In this document: positions 47,194 to 58,221 of the stretch, piece after piece
Numbering within the stretch: position 1 is the first letter of the stretch
Layout of the letters: every line of letters begins with the position of its first letter
The notes under the pieces: generated by a model
What the model was told of the DNA's origin: nothing
The model's input: only the letters and a program-made list of their open reading frames with translations
Database searches by the model: none
Program-made: the position numbers and the translations under genes
DNA from: Oegoconia quadripuncta
Lineage: Eukaryota; Arthropoda; Insecta; Lepidoptera; Autostichidae
Assembly (NCBI GenBank): GCA_949316235.1
Contig: OX438744.1
Location: forward strand, 31,864,778 to 31,928,777
Direction: 5' to 3'
DNA length: 64,000 bases

Positions 47194-48626
47194 TAAATAA
47201 TAATTCATCATCAAGAGCCTTACACGTCCCCACTGTTGGGACTGAGCCTGAGAGATTGGGAGAGGGTATGGGCAATAAACCACCACGCGGCCCATGCGGA
47301 TTGATAAATTTGTGTTAGATTATTGGTCACCTGAAAGTGAGTGTTTTAAGCCGTCCCTTGTAGACCATCAACGGCTTAACGACTGCCTTCAATTGAAAAT
47401 ACTCGGGACCAACTATATAACATGCCCTCCGACGCACGGAGATACTCGTATTGAAATACCACTAGTGGTCACCCATCAAAGGACTGACGGCGTTATATAC
47501 TGCTTAACTTCGCTAATTGAATATGAGTAGCGAATACGACTGCATCAATTCACGAGTGTAAAAATAATTACTCCCTGTTAATTGCAAATAATTTAGCGAA
47601 AGTCCTCAACCATACGATTTGTTGTACTAAAACAAATACAAATACACTTTATTGCACAACAGAAAAGAAAATACAGTTACAGAAATACATCCAGGCAACC
47701 TTTTGGTATAAGGACAGTACATTTGAAATAGGCAGGCAATGCGGTATTAAATAGGGATGCAGATACAAACTACGTGAATAGATTTCATATATCTACTACC
47801 TACATATACACATACATCGATAGACAAATATAACTTAAACATAACATATCACTACTGATCAAAACATGTCTGATATTAATGTGTCCATGTTACTTTTACA
47901 CGCTGTATAGGTACGATTGCGATCAATTTTAGGGCATGGGGCGACCCTATTTGGGAGTGCAGCCAGTGTAACGGGTATAACCACCCCAGCGGCGCATCCT
48001 GAGGGCGCTGAAGCCTGATCTCCGTTAATTAGGCAAACGTAGGTAGGTATGCTTCAATTACACTACGTACATTCGATATCGGGGGTGCGACTGAATATCC
48101 GGCTAATGGCTGTGATATGCCCTTCGAATTAGTTTCATTATTTATTTATTTTTCGTTTTATTCTCTCCTCTAGGAGAAGGCAAAGGGATCTAGCCCATAA
48201 CAGCCATGTCTTATTTCTCTTATTTCTTCAGTTTGTAAGTCAGTCTCAGTCAAAATAAGTAATTCGTCGTATACTTGGCGTATACAGAGTCTAGTCACGG
48301 TCAAGTCATTCTTCAGTAAAGTGGCAGAATGCTTTACAAAAGATTTTGGCGGCTTCTTGTGGGAACCCGAAAGCTCCGTGACGCACTTTAATTTACACTT
48401 CCCTTCACTTGTACACCATCTCTAACGTTTGCTGCACAATATTCTGCCATTATTAAGCTTCAAAAGTTAGAATGCACAAATTATAAGAATTATAAAGAAA
48501 AATGCAACTTCACTCGCCGAGTTCGTAAAAGCCTAGTTTCATTATTTAAAGTCATTTCGGAAGTATTCTGTTATCAGTAGGTATATTATATTCAGTGGTA
48601 CTTTAAGGTTTTATACTTACTCCTAT

Positions 48627-48721
48627 GTTTGTTGGTGGTAGGGTATTTCTAAATGCCTCATCTTCACTTATCATCAGGTGTGATTGAGGTTAAGTATCAA
48701 CCCGTTGTGTAAAAAAAAAAT
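48627..48721 (+). mobile_element. SINE-1 remnant with large internal deletion
   Basis: GTTTGTTGGTGGTAGGGTAT is joined directly to CCTCATCTTCACTTATCATC and the A-tailed 3' end. About 170 bases of the family are missing at the junction. Confidence 0.75.
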
Positions 48722-49139
48722 ATGTATTATACCGGATGAGTTTTTTTACCGTAAGGAAAAGAATAGGGCATATTAGGTAAGTGAAATAGAAGTTAATCAC
48801 ATACGTAATGATGTTAAGTTTACTAAGACTAAAGGGTCATAAGGAAATGGGTTAACCCTTTATCACAGTTTCACTAAAAATCGTTGCAGAGATAGTCGAG
48901 TTACCTGTGACTATGAGTGGTCATGAAAAGATTATAAGGATACCGTTTTTGTCATATACCTACAGAATCCTAAAAAGGTTATTTGTGTTTACCACAATTG
49001 AGGATAACCGAATAGATATTTAAGGAAATTCGCGAACTTATTTTCCCATTACGATTTATTTCGTGGAACATACTTAATCCACTGTATATCAATTTTACCT
49101 TGTTCCATTCTTAGTATGAAATATAACAAGTTAATAGAC

Positions 49140-49736
49140 ATATAATCATCATCATCTCAGCCCGTAAACATCCCACTGCATCCCAATGATGGAGTATGGG
49201 CCACCAGTCCCCCACGCTGACCCAATGCGGGTTGGAAACTTCACACGTCTTAGAATTTTTATTTATCAGGTTTGAAATGTTTTCCTTCAATGTTAAGAGC
49301 AGTCCGATTTTTTTTATGCACGACGGGTTCGTACTTTACCTCAATCACACCTGATGTTAAGTGAAGATGAGGTCGAAGGTGGAAGCGTACCGACCCGGAA
49401 ACCCCAACACATTTGGGGGACTGGCTATCTTATCTCTGACAACCGTAACACAACAATGCTATTAACATTGCTGCTTGACGGCAGATTTAGATAAGATGGT
49501 GGTAGCTAGCCAGGCGGACATTTTAGAATGCCCTACCACCAACCAAACCGAGTACTTAAACATGTACCCGAATCGTAAACCTAATGTTGTTTACATTGAG
49601 CCACGGAGGCGGATAAATGCACTTAAGTAATTAAATTAAATTTAAAAACTCATTGGTACGGCTTGCCTGGGAATCAAACCCGGACCTCCCAAATTGGGAG
49701 ACCACGCCTTAACCACTGAGCCACCGATGCTCCAAT
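49140..49736 (-). mobile_element. SINE-3 (tRNA-derived) interrupted by SINE-1
   Basis: The minus-strand head has A and B box similarity (TGGCTCAGTGGTTAAGG and GGTTTGATTCC). The far end reads ATCATCATC...CCCGTAAACATCCCACTGC on the plus strand, typical of lepidopteran SINEs. SINE-1 (49308-49612) sits inside, after CAGTCCGA and before TAAATGCACTTAAG. The copy at 50425-50676 shows the uninterrupted order. Confidence 0.8.
49308..49612 (-). mobile_element. SINE-1 nested in SINE-3, B box deleted
   Basis: A minus-strand SINE-1 with a deletion of about 27 bases that removes the B box region (CATGTACCCGAATCGTAAAC). The remainder matches the family well. Confidence 0.85.
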
Positions 49737-50038
49737 ATAGAGGTATGTCGTAACGCAACTCTAAACAAGTTCAGAAAAATAATTCCGATCGACACATATT
49801 GATAAAATCCCGTCTCTAGATGTCACATCGACAACGTCACGTCACAAGTGCAAGGTAAATAGTAGCTCATTTCTTAGAACCGATTGTTCGAATCATTTTT
49901 TATGAGACGACTTGAGTGAATGAGTGATACACTTAAGTTTCGAGTGTTGTAAAGTTTTTATAAGGTTTAATTTAAGAGCATTGTTTTAATGCTTATAATT
50001 TGGTAATTGATAGATATGTTATGTTCTAGGAATAGGAC

Positions 50039-50213
50039 ACAATGGTGTCGATTCGGATGTACACCAACTAAACTAAACTAAACTAAACTAAACTAAAACC
50101 AGATTTGGAGTGGTGCCGTCGCATCGTGCTGTTCCAGGGAGAAAGAGACAGTACTACTTTGAAACTGGTTTTAGTTTAGTTTAGTTAGTGTACATCCGAA
50201 TCGACACCATTGT
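50039..50213. mobile_element. MITE with (ACTAA)n subterminal repeats
   Basis: Inverted arms ACAATGGTGTCGATTCGGAT..., with a run of ACTAA units on the left and a shorter run on the right, around a centre of about 60 bp. The arms match at all but one base apart from the repeat number. No clear target duplication. Confidence 0.75.
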
Positions 50214-50424
50214 CGCTAATTTAGATGTCGCTTCTGACCAACTATAACATTCTTGGAAATTGTATAAAACATTTTTGATTACGATTCAGAGACAGAGTGG
50301 TATACGACTATGGTTTCATTTGATTATTTTCTTACCTATTAATTTTAATAAGTGATCTTTTTGATTCTTCTATAGATTAAGTATCCATAGTGAGAGACCA
50401 CAATTCAGTGCCAAAAGTCATCAA

Positions 50425-50676
50425 TCATCATCATCAACCCGTAAACATCCCACATGCAGGTTGGGGACTTCACATACCTTTTAATTTTAATTTCTCAGGC
50501 CTGCAGTGCAGGTTTCCTCACGATATTTTCCTTCACCGTTTAAGAAGCAGTCGAATAAATGCACATAAGTAATTAAATTAAATTTAAAACTTATTGGTAC
50601 ATGGCCTGTCTGGGAATCGAACCCGGACCTCCTAAATTGGGAGACCGCGTTTTAACCACTAAGCCACCGACGCTCG
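50425..50676 (-). mobile_element. SINE-3 copy
   Basis: A minus-strand tRNA-like head with GGTTCGATTCCC B box and GTGGCTTAGTGGTTAAAACG A-box region, then a body and a CATCATCATCA end on the plus strand. It is the uninterrupted comparator for 49140-49736. Confidence 0.8.
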
Positions 50677-51033
50677 CTCATAAGTCATCACTGGTAACAA
50701 ATTGATTAAAGACTTTTCTTCAAGCACTGAGGTATTTTGGGCGAGAAGCTGCTTCATCCCGTGGGATCCAATAGGATGGAAGAGGACGAGAAGATATGAA
50801 ATATTAGTATGGATTAACTATGTTAAATGTACAGTCTGAAACAGAGTAACCTATACAGGCCTGCATAATACAAATTAAGTTTTCTCAGGAATTCATCGAC
50901 GTTTTTTGGTTAATTTTTTAAAATTGCAGCAATTACTGAGTACAACAATATACCAAAAGTACTATTGAAAAATTATCATTATTTCCTGAGAAAATTTTGG
51001 TTGAAAATTATGCCGGGCTGTATAGGTTTTTTT

Positions 51034-51092
51034 GAACCCGCGACCTCCGAATCGTAAACCCAATGTTGTTTACATTGAGCCACGGAGGCGGC
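51034..51092 (-). mobile_element. SINE-1 head only
   Basis: Only the first 58-59 bases of SINE-1 are present, from CCGCCTCCGTGG to the edge of the B box (CGCGGGTTC). The rest is missing. Confidence 0.75.
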
Positions 51093-51606
51093 TGACGCGG
51101 TTCATCTGTGTCAGACTGTATTATGTAATAATAATAAGCTTCTAAAGTTAAATAAACGAATCTGAATTTATTCCATTAACATTTGGACTCTTGCACATTC
51201 ATAAGAACCTTATTTACAACGTGTCACTATTAAAAACCTTGAACACATAAGTAACATAAAGGAATTCGACTCAATGAAAACCAACCATTGTTTGGCCACA
51301 AATAAAAATTGTAATACCGATACGCATTGTTTCGTGATTAGACCTCTAATTGAAGTATTATAATATTCTAACTGGAGTTAAAGGTCGGCGATTAAAGACA
51401 ACTAATTAAAGCTTAACTCCGTTACGCAACTAGGCTTTTGTCAAACGAAATGTGAAAGATTTCATAATTTTCAGTTGGGTAATAGGTTTATGGTTTTTGC
51501 AATCTATTTCATTGTGGTCTTAACCGATTAAAATTATTGTAGATAAGGTGACACAACTTTCTAATATATTAGTAACTGTGTCATCTAATTCTGCTGAAGA
51601 TAGGCA

Positions 51607-51765
51607 ACCCCCATAGAATTACCTAGTGACCGGTTGGAAATGTCCTGCACCCAGCGATTTCCCGCGTCCATTATCAGATCGTCCTGTCCATCTTATCAGT
51701 GGATGTCACACTGCGCCTGACGGTGCGTGGTCTCCATACTCGACAACTTTAATGCCCTAGAATGG
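51607..51765 (-). pseudogene. RTE-like LINE C-terminal fragment
   Basis: The minus strand carries GGGCATTAAAGTTGTCGAGT and GGAGACCACGCACCGTCAGG, matching the plus strand at 43690-43735, with stops in frame. Short relic. Confidence 0.6.
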
Positions 51766-51824
51766 ATAAGCATTCATAAAAAAATATTTTTTTGAAGTAG
51801 ATTTAAATTTGTAAATACCTATGA

Positions 51825-52222
51825 AATTGGAGATTTTTTTCTTCGTTAATCATATGTAACAATTTCTACGATTCTATACCTATTTCCAAATTTGTTTATA
51901 TTTAGAAAATGGAATATATTTTCAAGGTTTCACATGAAATATCTCTTAATATCTGGGCGAAATCACATAATAAAAAAAAACTTGAACACAACTCCATTCA
52001 TGTGATTCACATATTATTTCTTAGATTCGCAGAAACTTTTATAAAGCGGTTACTTTTAAAAATTAACACAGCCTATACTTAACTTAATGTTATCCGATAA
52101 TACACACAAAGTTTAGCTAAATTTGGATTTGCCCTTCCCAAAAAGATTTCAAAAATGTTTGTATGGAGAAAACAGTCGTAATGAAATTCTTCATACAAAA
52201 CGTCAATTTCATAGGTAAGGAC
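51825..52222. repeat. Repeat R380, copy 2
   Basis: Direct repeat of 16706-17107 with moderate divergence, ending GGTAAGGACCTAATAG. Unidentified family, here outside a SINE. Confidence 0.75.
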
Positions 52223-52413
52223 CTAATAGTAGGTAAAAGTAGTGTAAGTAAATAGCGTTCTCTACCAGGCATAATGGGGTTAGAGTTTCTTTGGCTGAAT
52301 AGTATGTTACATATAAGGGTGGTGGTAATTCGTTAGCTGTTAGCAGCAATAATTTTAGCTCTTAAACAGCTTTAAGATTTTGAGACGAAATACCTTTACG
52401 TTGGCAATACATA

Positions 52414-52568
52414 TCCCAACTAATATTATAAATGCGAAAGTTTGTGTGTGTATATCTGTATGTATGTTTGTTACCTCTTCACGTCTAAACGGCTGGACGA
52501 ATTTGGATAAAATTTCGTTGGTAGACAGATAAGGACGTGGATATAGGCAATTTTTTTGCTGAAGCTAG
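52414..52568 (+). mobile_element. Non-autonomous Helitron (Lep1-like)
   Basis: TCCCAACTAATATTATAAAT start and GCTGAAGCTAG end, flanked by A and T. Short interior with ACGGCTGGACGAATTTGG, typical of the family. Confidence 0.83.
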
Positions 52569-52740
52569 TAGGTTAACGAAAGTGACCCATAATTTGATAA
52601 TTTAATAGAATAATTAAATACATTAATTACAAATTATCAAAAAAAAAAATATTTCATAGAAAACAATTGTTAATAACAACTTTAGTAATTACGATTTGAG
52701 GAGTAGTCTGGAATTATCCACACTAATATTACATGCGACA

Positions 52741-52858
52741 ATAAATAATAAATAAATAAATATACTCGATATACACACAGCGCCATCTAGTTCTATACTA
52801 CACAACTAGGATTGTATTATGGGTACCAGATGGTTGATATACTACACATTTTTTTTTG
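52741..52858 (-). mobile_element. SINE-2 3' end
   Basis: Same 3' domain on the minus strand with an (AATA)n tail. CAGCGCCATCTAGTTC is visible on the plus strand. Confidence 0.75.
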
Positions 52859-53482
52859 TAAATACATAGAACAATGAAAATATTTTATTTAAATTTGGCA
52901 ACATAACATAGGTTATAAGTCAAGACACGAAAGAAAGACAGAGTTCCCGGTAAAGTAGATTAACTTTGTGTAATTCGTATTTAATTCAATTTATATGACT
53001 AAATTGTATTAATAATGTTTAGATTAGTGTAAAATTTGCAGCGCCTTAAGTGGGTTTCATGTATGTATTATTTTATTTCATAAGACCTAATGTTAACACA
53101 TGAAAGCATGAATAAATTACTATGTAAGTTAAGCGGGCGAAGTCTGTACAACTCATTGTATTTACGGCATTATCGCCGGTTTTTTGCAGGGAACCCTAAA
53201 AGGCCTAAGTAGAAACATATCTGTATTGGACCTTTGTAACGAACATGAATAAGCTACCTATATCTTACTGAACTATGACATCATTAGTTAAATCAAGACC
53301 TACTGGTTATAAAGGGCCCGCATTATCCTCAACACGTATGAAGTAAATCCATCTGCATGTTAACTGCCGCCTTAAACGTAAACATTCCTTTTTCGAAGCA
53401 ACCTTCAACGGAACAATATCCAATAATAACAATAAAACAGTCGGAATACGCGCGAGCGCATTATTAATATTGATCGAGATCC

Positions 53483-53505
53483 AACATGGCGGCCAAGATG
53501 GCGGC
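53483..53505. promoter_or_regulatory. Tandem YY1/Pho-type motifs
   Basis: AACATGGCGGC and AAGATGGCGGC are spaced 12 bp apart in a small GC-rich patch within AT-rich DNA. Both match the YY1 consensus AANATGGCGGC, whose GCCAT core is shared by fly Pleiohomeotic. The patch is 16 kb upstream of the cas noncoding exon. Promoter or Polycomb-response function is inferred. Confidence 0.4.
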
Positions 53506-53691
53506 GCTCGAAGGACGACGGTATTGATTTTAATTTAGTTTTTTAAAATAATTAATTGCATAATATAGTTTGAAATTTTTGGTCCAAATCTATATATTGA
53601 ATATTTTGAAAATCCAACAGAGACAATACATAATATCATTCGGATAAAATATGTTAAAATCTTTTTTTCAATTAGAAGATATTCCCTAAGA

Positions 53692-53960
53692 CGACCTGTT
53701 TGGTGTAATGGTTAGAAACTCTGACCACTATATCAACAGGTCGCGGGTTCGAATCCCGCTAAGGGCATATGTTTGTGTGATGAATACGGACGTGTGTACC
53801 CGAGTTATGGATGTTTTCATTTATAATAAGTATTTATTTACAAAAAAATGTATTTATGTAGTATATCAACCATCTGGTATCCACAATACAAGCCTATATT
53901 TGCTTACTGTGTAACTAGATGGCGCTGTGTGTATGTCTAAGGATATTTATTATTTTATTT
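53692..53960 (+). mobile_element. SINE-2, full length (reference copy)
   Basis: CGACCTGTTTGGTGTAATGG gives an A box and GGTTCGAATCCC a perfect B box. The body reads GTGTGTACCCGAGTTATGGA and the 3' domain AACTAGATGGCGCTGTGTG, ending in ATTTATTATTTTATT. It could be miscalled as a tRNA, but the body makes it a SINE. Confidence 0.88.
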
Positions 53961-54654
53961 AATTAGTAAAATTAATATGGTACACATAAAGTCAAAAAAA
54001 ATACAAAGCAATTGTACGAGACAAGCACATACATACATATAAACTAAACTAAAGCTAAACTAAAAGAAATCGACATCTAGATCTCTCGTTTGGGGGAAGA
54101 ACCCACCATGTTAAAAGTTAAATATCTTCGAAACCACTAAACCAATTTACATCAAACATGGCTAACAATCATCTCGAACGCTCCAACTTTCGAAAATAAA
54201 ATGGTGTTTTTAAATCAGAACAGCCGTTTTGACGTTACAACGCCGACATATATAGACTGAAACTTATACCTAATACCTTTCTTTTTGCGTCGGGGGTAAA
54301 AAGGAAGTAAGTGAGTTATTACTTATTCTAAAGCCAAGTACGATGTTGATTTACCTACTACATCAATGTTAGTATATAAGTCTTTCAATAAACGAATGAA
54401 TTCAAACATAATTTAAATTAATAAATTGCAATTTAAGTACAGAAATGTAATCACAATTTATACTAATACCTATTGTATTTGATATCATGTATCTTCCGTT
54501 AAAATAAATGCTTAAAGTTTTTAATTGTTGACATTTAATTTCATTGTACCTAATGTATTTAGAAACATGATTTTTATTGTATCTATGTCGATAGAGTACT
54601 TATATATCTTAACATGCATATGAATAACAACACTTATTGACACAGACTTGATAG

Positions 54655-54765
54655 TAAATAAATAAATAAATATCTTTGCACATACACACAACGCCATCTA
54701 GTTCCACACTAAGCAACTAGGCTTGGATCATCTGAATACCAGTTATTTGATAAACTAGTAAAGGA
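54655..54765 (-). mobile_element. SINE-2 3' end
   Basis: Same 3' domain on the minus strand with an (AATA)n tail. It carries ACGCCATCTAGTTCCACACT on the plus strand. Confidence 0.75.
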
Positions 54766-56958
54766 ACTAGGTTCTTATTTTTCTGACGTCTTCAAAACAA
54801 TAACGCTCGTCAAATCTATTTTTGCCATAAATAAGATACGCGGGATTCTTCTATTAAAATATTCACTTCCATTCCAAGTAAGTATTTACTATCTATCCAT
54901 ATTTAGGCACACCTGTATACAGCTAATTTATCACATTAATTTCAAATACTTATTTCAAGTTTTTTGTCCGACACTCTAGTAAAAAGTAGTCTAGAAACCG
55001 TTAGTAAGAGCCGTGCGAACGTGTTTTTGTTTTATAACATAAAATATTACACAAAATTACTAGTTACCATTAACTCCTTTGCCTACCTACACATGTTTGT
55101 TAAAAAAAAAACGCCGATGGCGGTAATAAATTTTAAGATAAAGAAAAATCGCTATTTTAAAATTACACTAATGTATGGAAAACAGACAGTGGGTACACCC
55201 ACGCGGCTAACTCGATCTAATTAAATTATGTATCGATTCGGTATCGATTGACTCGATTACGGCACTCGATTAATCATACGGAAATTGTTTACCGCTGGCG
55301 GGGTCCGTAGGGCGGCATACGATTCAAATCGTATGTCAAAACCTTTTTGCTTGTTATGTTTCCAATAATATTAATGTTTAGGCTGTAATAAAGTTTAAGA
55401 AGAAAATGAACAATTAAATGATTATGTAGAAATTGACAGGTTAATGTGTGACAATTTTGATTTACAACCGAATTTAACAGTCGTAGGTACAATGTTTATT
55501 ATATTTAAAATTTATATGTAGTAAGCGGATTGCTAAGGTCTTCCTAGGTCGCCGCAGCGATGGTTAACCCCCGACGAAATACGACGGGTGTTATGCGTTT
55601 GACGGTCTCTAAGTCTGGACGTATCTCAGTAATGCATGGTTCGATTTGTACGGTATTTTATATTAAAGACTTATCAAGTTCTTAGCCATATTTAATGAAA
55701 ATTTAAGACGTTTTGAAGACATTTAGCTTTTGACTCTATATTTTGGTTTTGCTCTACCTGCGCCTGTAGCATGACATCATTTGTTGCACGCCACGTAGGA
55801 CTGAGAGTGGGATAGTTATATATTTTGTTCAAGCGAAAAAGCAAGACAAATATTATCTCGCGCGACAAAAGCAATGGTACTAGGTACCATTATGTATATG
55901 TACTGTAATGGTACTGGCACAGAGGGGACAGAAACGTTTATCGCGCCTATCAGGGTACTAGTGAGGATGATATCATTTGTTCAATCGAAATCATCGGGGG
56001 TTTACTACATTTTCCATTTTATGTATATGGTGATGGTGACATCCTGTGGTTGATATGATGATGAAGATGTGGTAACAAATGTGGAAATGAAGGTAAACCT
56101 TTTATAATTGTTATAGCTTTCTAGACTTGGACAGCGGTCTTGAAGAGAGTGTAAGCCTAGCGGTGTAAATAGAATGTACCTATACAGGGTGGAAATTTAA
56201 AACCGGGTTGAAGTGACAGAGGCACAGTAAGCTGTAGTTACCAAGAAAAGATGATGACTAATTTTTACTAGGCGAAATGGATGAGAAAAGTTTTTTGCGT
56301 TTTGTAACATTTCTAATAACTATATTACTAATCGTATGTAATATAACCTTAATGCATTTAATCTTTACAGGAAAGGGGGCTCAATGGCAGAAATATAGTT
56401 TTGTATGTATTGCTTGCTTTTTTCTTAGTAGTTAGTTATTTATTTAATGCTGCTCTGCTCTTGTCGGTGGAGTTTTTTCCATATCTTTCTGCTCTCTGCC
56501 TTCCTCTTGACCTCCTTTATAAATACCAGTATATTTTTTTCAAATGTGTATATACCGATCCAAATTACAGAAATTATTATTACAGAAAGTTAAGCATTTT
56601 TTTATGATTAACTGGATACGCGTTTGACCACAATCTCACCTGATGGGAAGTGACGATACGGCCGCAGATGAAGCACACGATCTCAGTAGATGCAAAGCAT
56701 CCGGCAAAGCCAGCAGGAAACAGTTATTTTGAAATTTGAATCAATATAACTCCAGGGAAGTATGAAATTCTATTAGCTACATACCATATTATTTGGATTC
56801 GGAACGATCGATGTAGCTGTGATAATTTTTATACGTCCAAAGAGGTGCACACTAAGGTTGTATACTAAATGTTAATAATAAATGCAGAACAATCTTTGCG
56901 AAATCAATATTACTGTTCTTTACAAAATGTATTTAATTTGTTTTCTTTTGGAAAAAGA

Positions 56959-57055
56959 TTTTTTTTTATGCATAACGGGTTGGAAACCGGAAACCCCAAA
57001 ACATTTGGGGGACTGGCTATCTTATCTCTGACAACCGGAACACGACAATGCTATT
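56959..57055 (-). mobile_element. SINE-1 3' fragment
   Basis: Poly(T), ATGCATAACGGGTTGG and the CCCCAAAACATTTGGGG segment to GACAACCGGAACACGACAAT on the plus strand. It is 5' truncated with one internal deletion. Confidence 0.78.
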
Positions 57056-57880
57056 CTTTTCTGCTTTTATTCGATTCTACATGATTCGACCGTAATTGCC
57101 ATCATGGCCGAGTAGAGGGTTTGCACCCCGACCCGAAATGTATAGTTTTACTGATATCTGCAATAATATAACTAAAAACAGATATTATCAGTCTCCTTAG
57201 AACATTTCCTGTTGCTATAAAGGTTAAACTACCTTTGCTGGGTACAAATTTACACCCTGTATGCTACTTACTACTAGGTGACTCTGTGTACATTCAATAA
57301 CACGTAACCTTAATAATTTTTGATATTAAACTTAATAATAAATATTACAATATCCGTTAGAATATCAGTTTCATTTGACATGTTATTTAAGATTATCAAT
57401 AATAAAAACAAGGCCGCTGCAATCAATGTCATGATTAAGAAAATTAAAAAGGACAAAATTCTTTCATTTTTCGAATTCTGAGACTGGTATGCAATATGCA
57501 TAGAGTTTGCGACCTTGCATTTAATAAACAAAAGAATTCGGAGAGTAATGCTGGCATCTTCGATAATATTTTGTACATTTTGAACTTCGATGAATAAAAG
57601 TGAGTAATACGAGGCAGTGATTGCGTGAAAGTGAATGGAGATTTAGCCTGTCTCTGACAGAGACTTCGTGTTCCCAGAAGAAGCCGGCAAAATCAGCCGC
57701 TGGATTGTGGAAGAACTTTTTACTTTACGCGCTATGACCGCATGAGGATCTTAATATTACCAGTGTAAGCTGGCCTCGTGACGCTATCGGAAATGTGAGC
57801 GCACAAGACCTCATTATGCTGGAAGTGTTATGGTCGGTGTACGGGACAGTCGGTAAAATAATTATGAGGGTTTATTCCAT

Positions 57881-58221
57881 CCAGTGGCGCCCTCTTTGGA
57901 TAAATTAAGATTTATTTTTAAATACAGAATAAATAAAAAAAATCGCTGTGATCTGGACTCAAGAAGCCTAAAGGTTAATTAAATAATACCTAAATAGCTT
58001 TGATTCATTTGATTCAGCATATTTTCCACAATTCATAATAAAAAAAGTAGTGGTTTTTATCAATAATTTGAAATTCTCGAAAATAACCAAAATTAAAGCT
58101 ATTTATTTACGTATTACTTATAATTAGTTTTTAGGCCTCTCGAGTGCAGGTCAGAGCGATTGTTTGAATTTATTCTGTATTTAATAAGAAATCTAAATTT
58201 GTCCAATAAGGGCACTACTGG
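57881..58221. mobile_element. Inverted-repeat element (possibly hAT-like MITE)
   Basis: Arms of roughly 125 bp start CCAGTGGCGCCCTCTTTGG on the left and CCAGTAGTGCCCTTATTGG on the reverse complement of the right. The CAGTGGCG-type end resembles hAT termini, but no 8-bp duplication is visible. A related, Helitron-interrupted copy lies at about 21795-22120. Confidence 0.6.

Noticed and set aside
53485..53520. Short plus-strand ORF beginning MAAKMAALEGRR
   Set aside because: It stops after 13 codons and is better explained by two overlapping YY1-type motifs.
53699..53772. tRNA gene suggested by good A and B boxes
   Set aside because: The sequence continues into a SINE-2 body shared by several other loci, and I see no complete cloverleaf. 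The same applies to the SINE-1 and SINE-3 heads.
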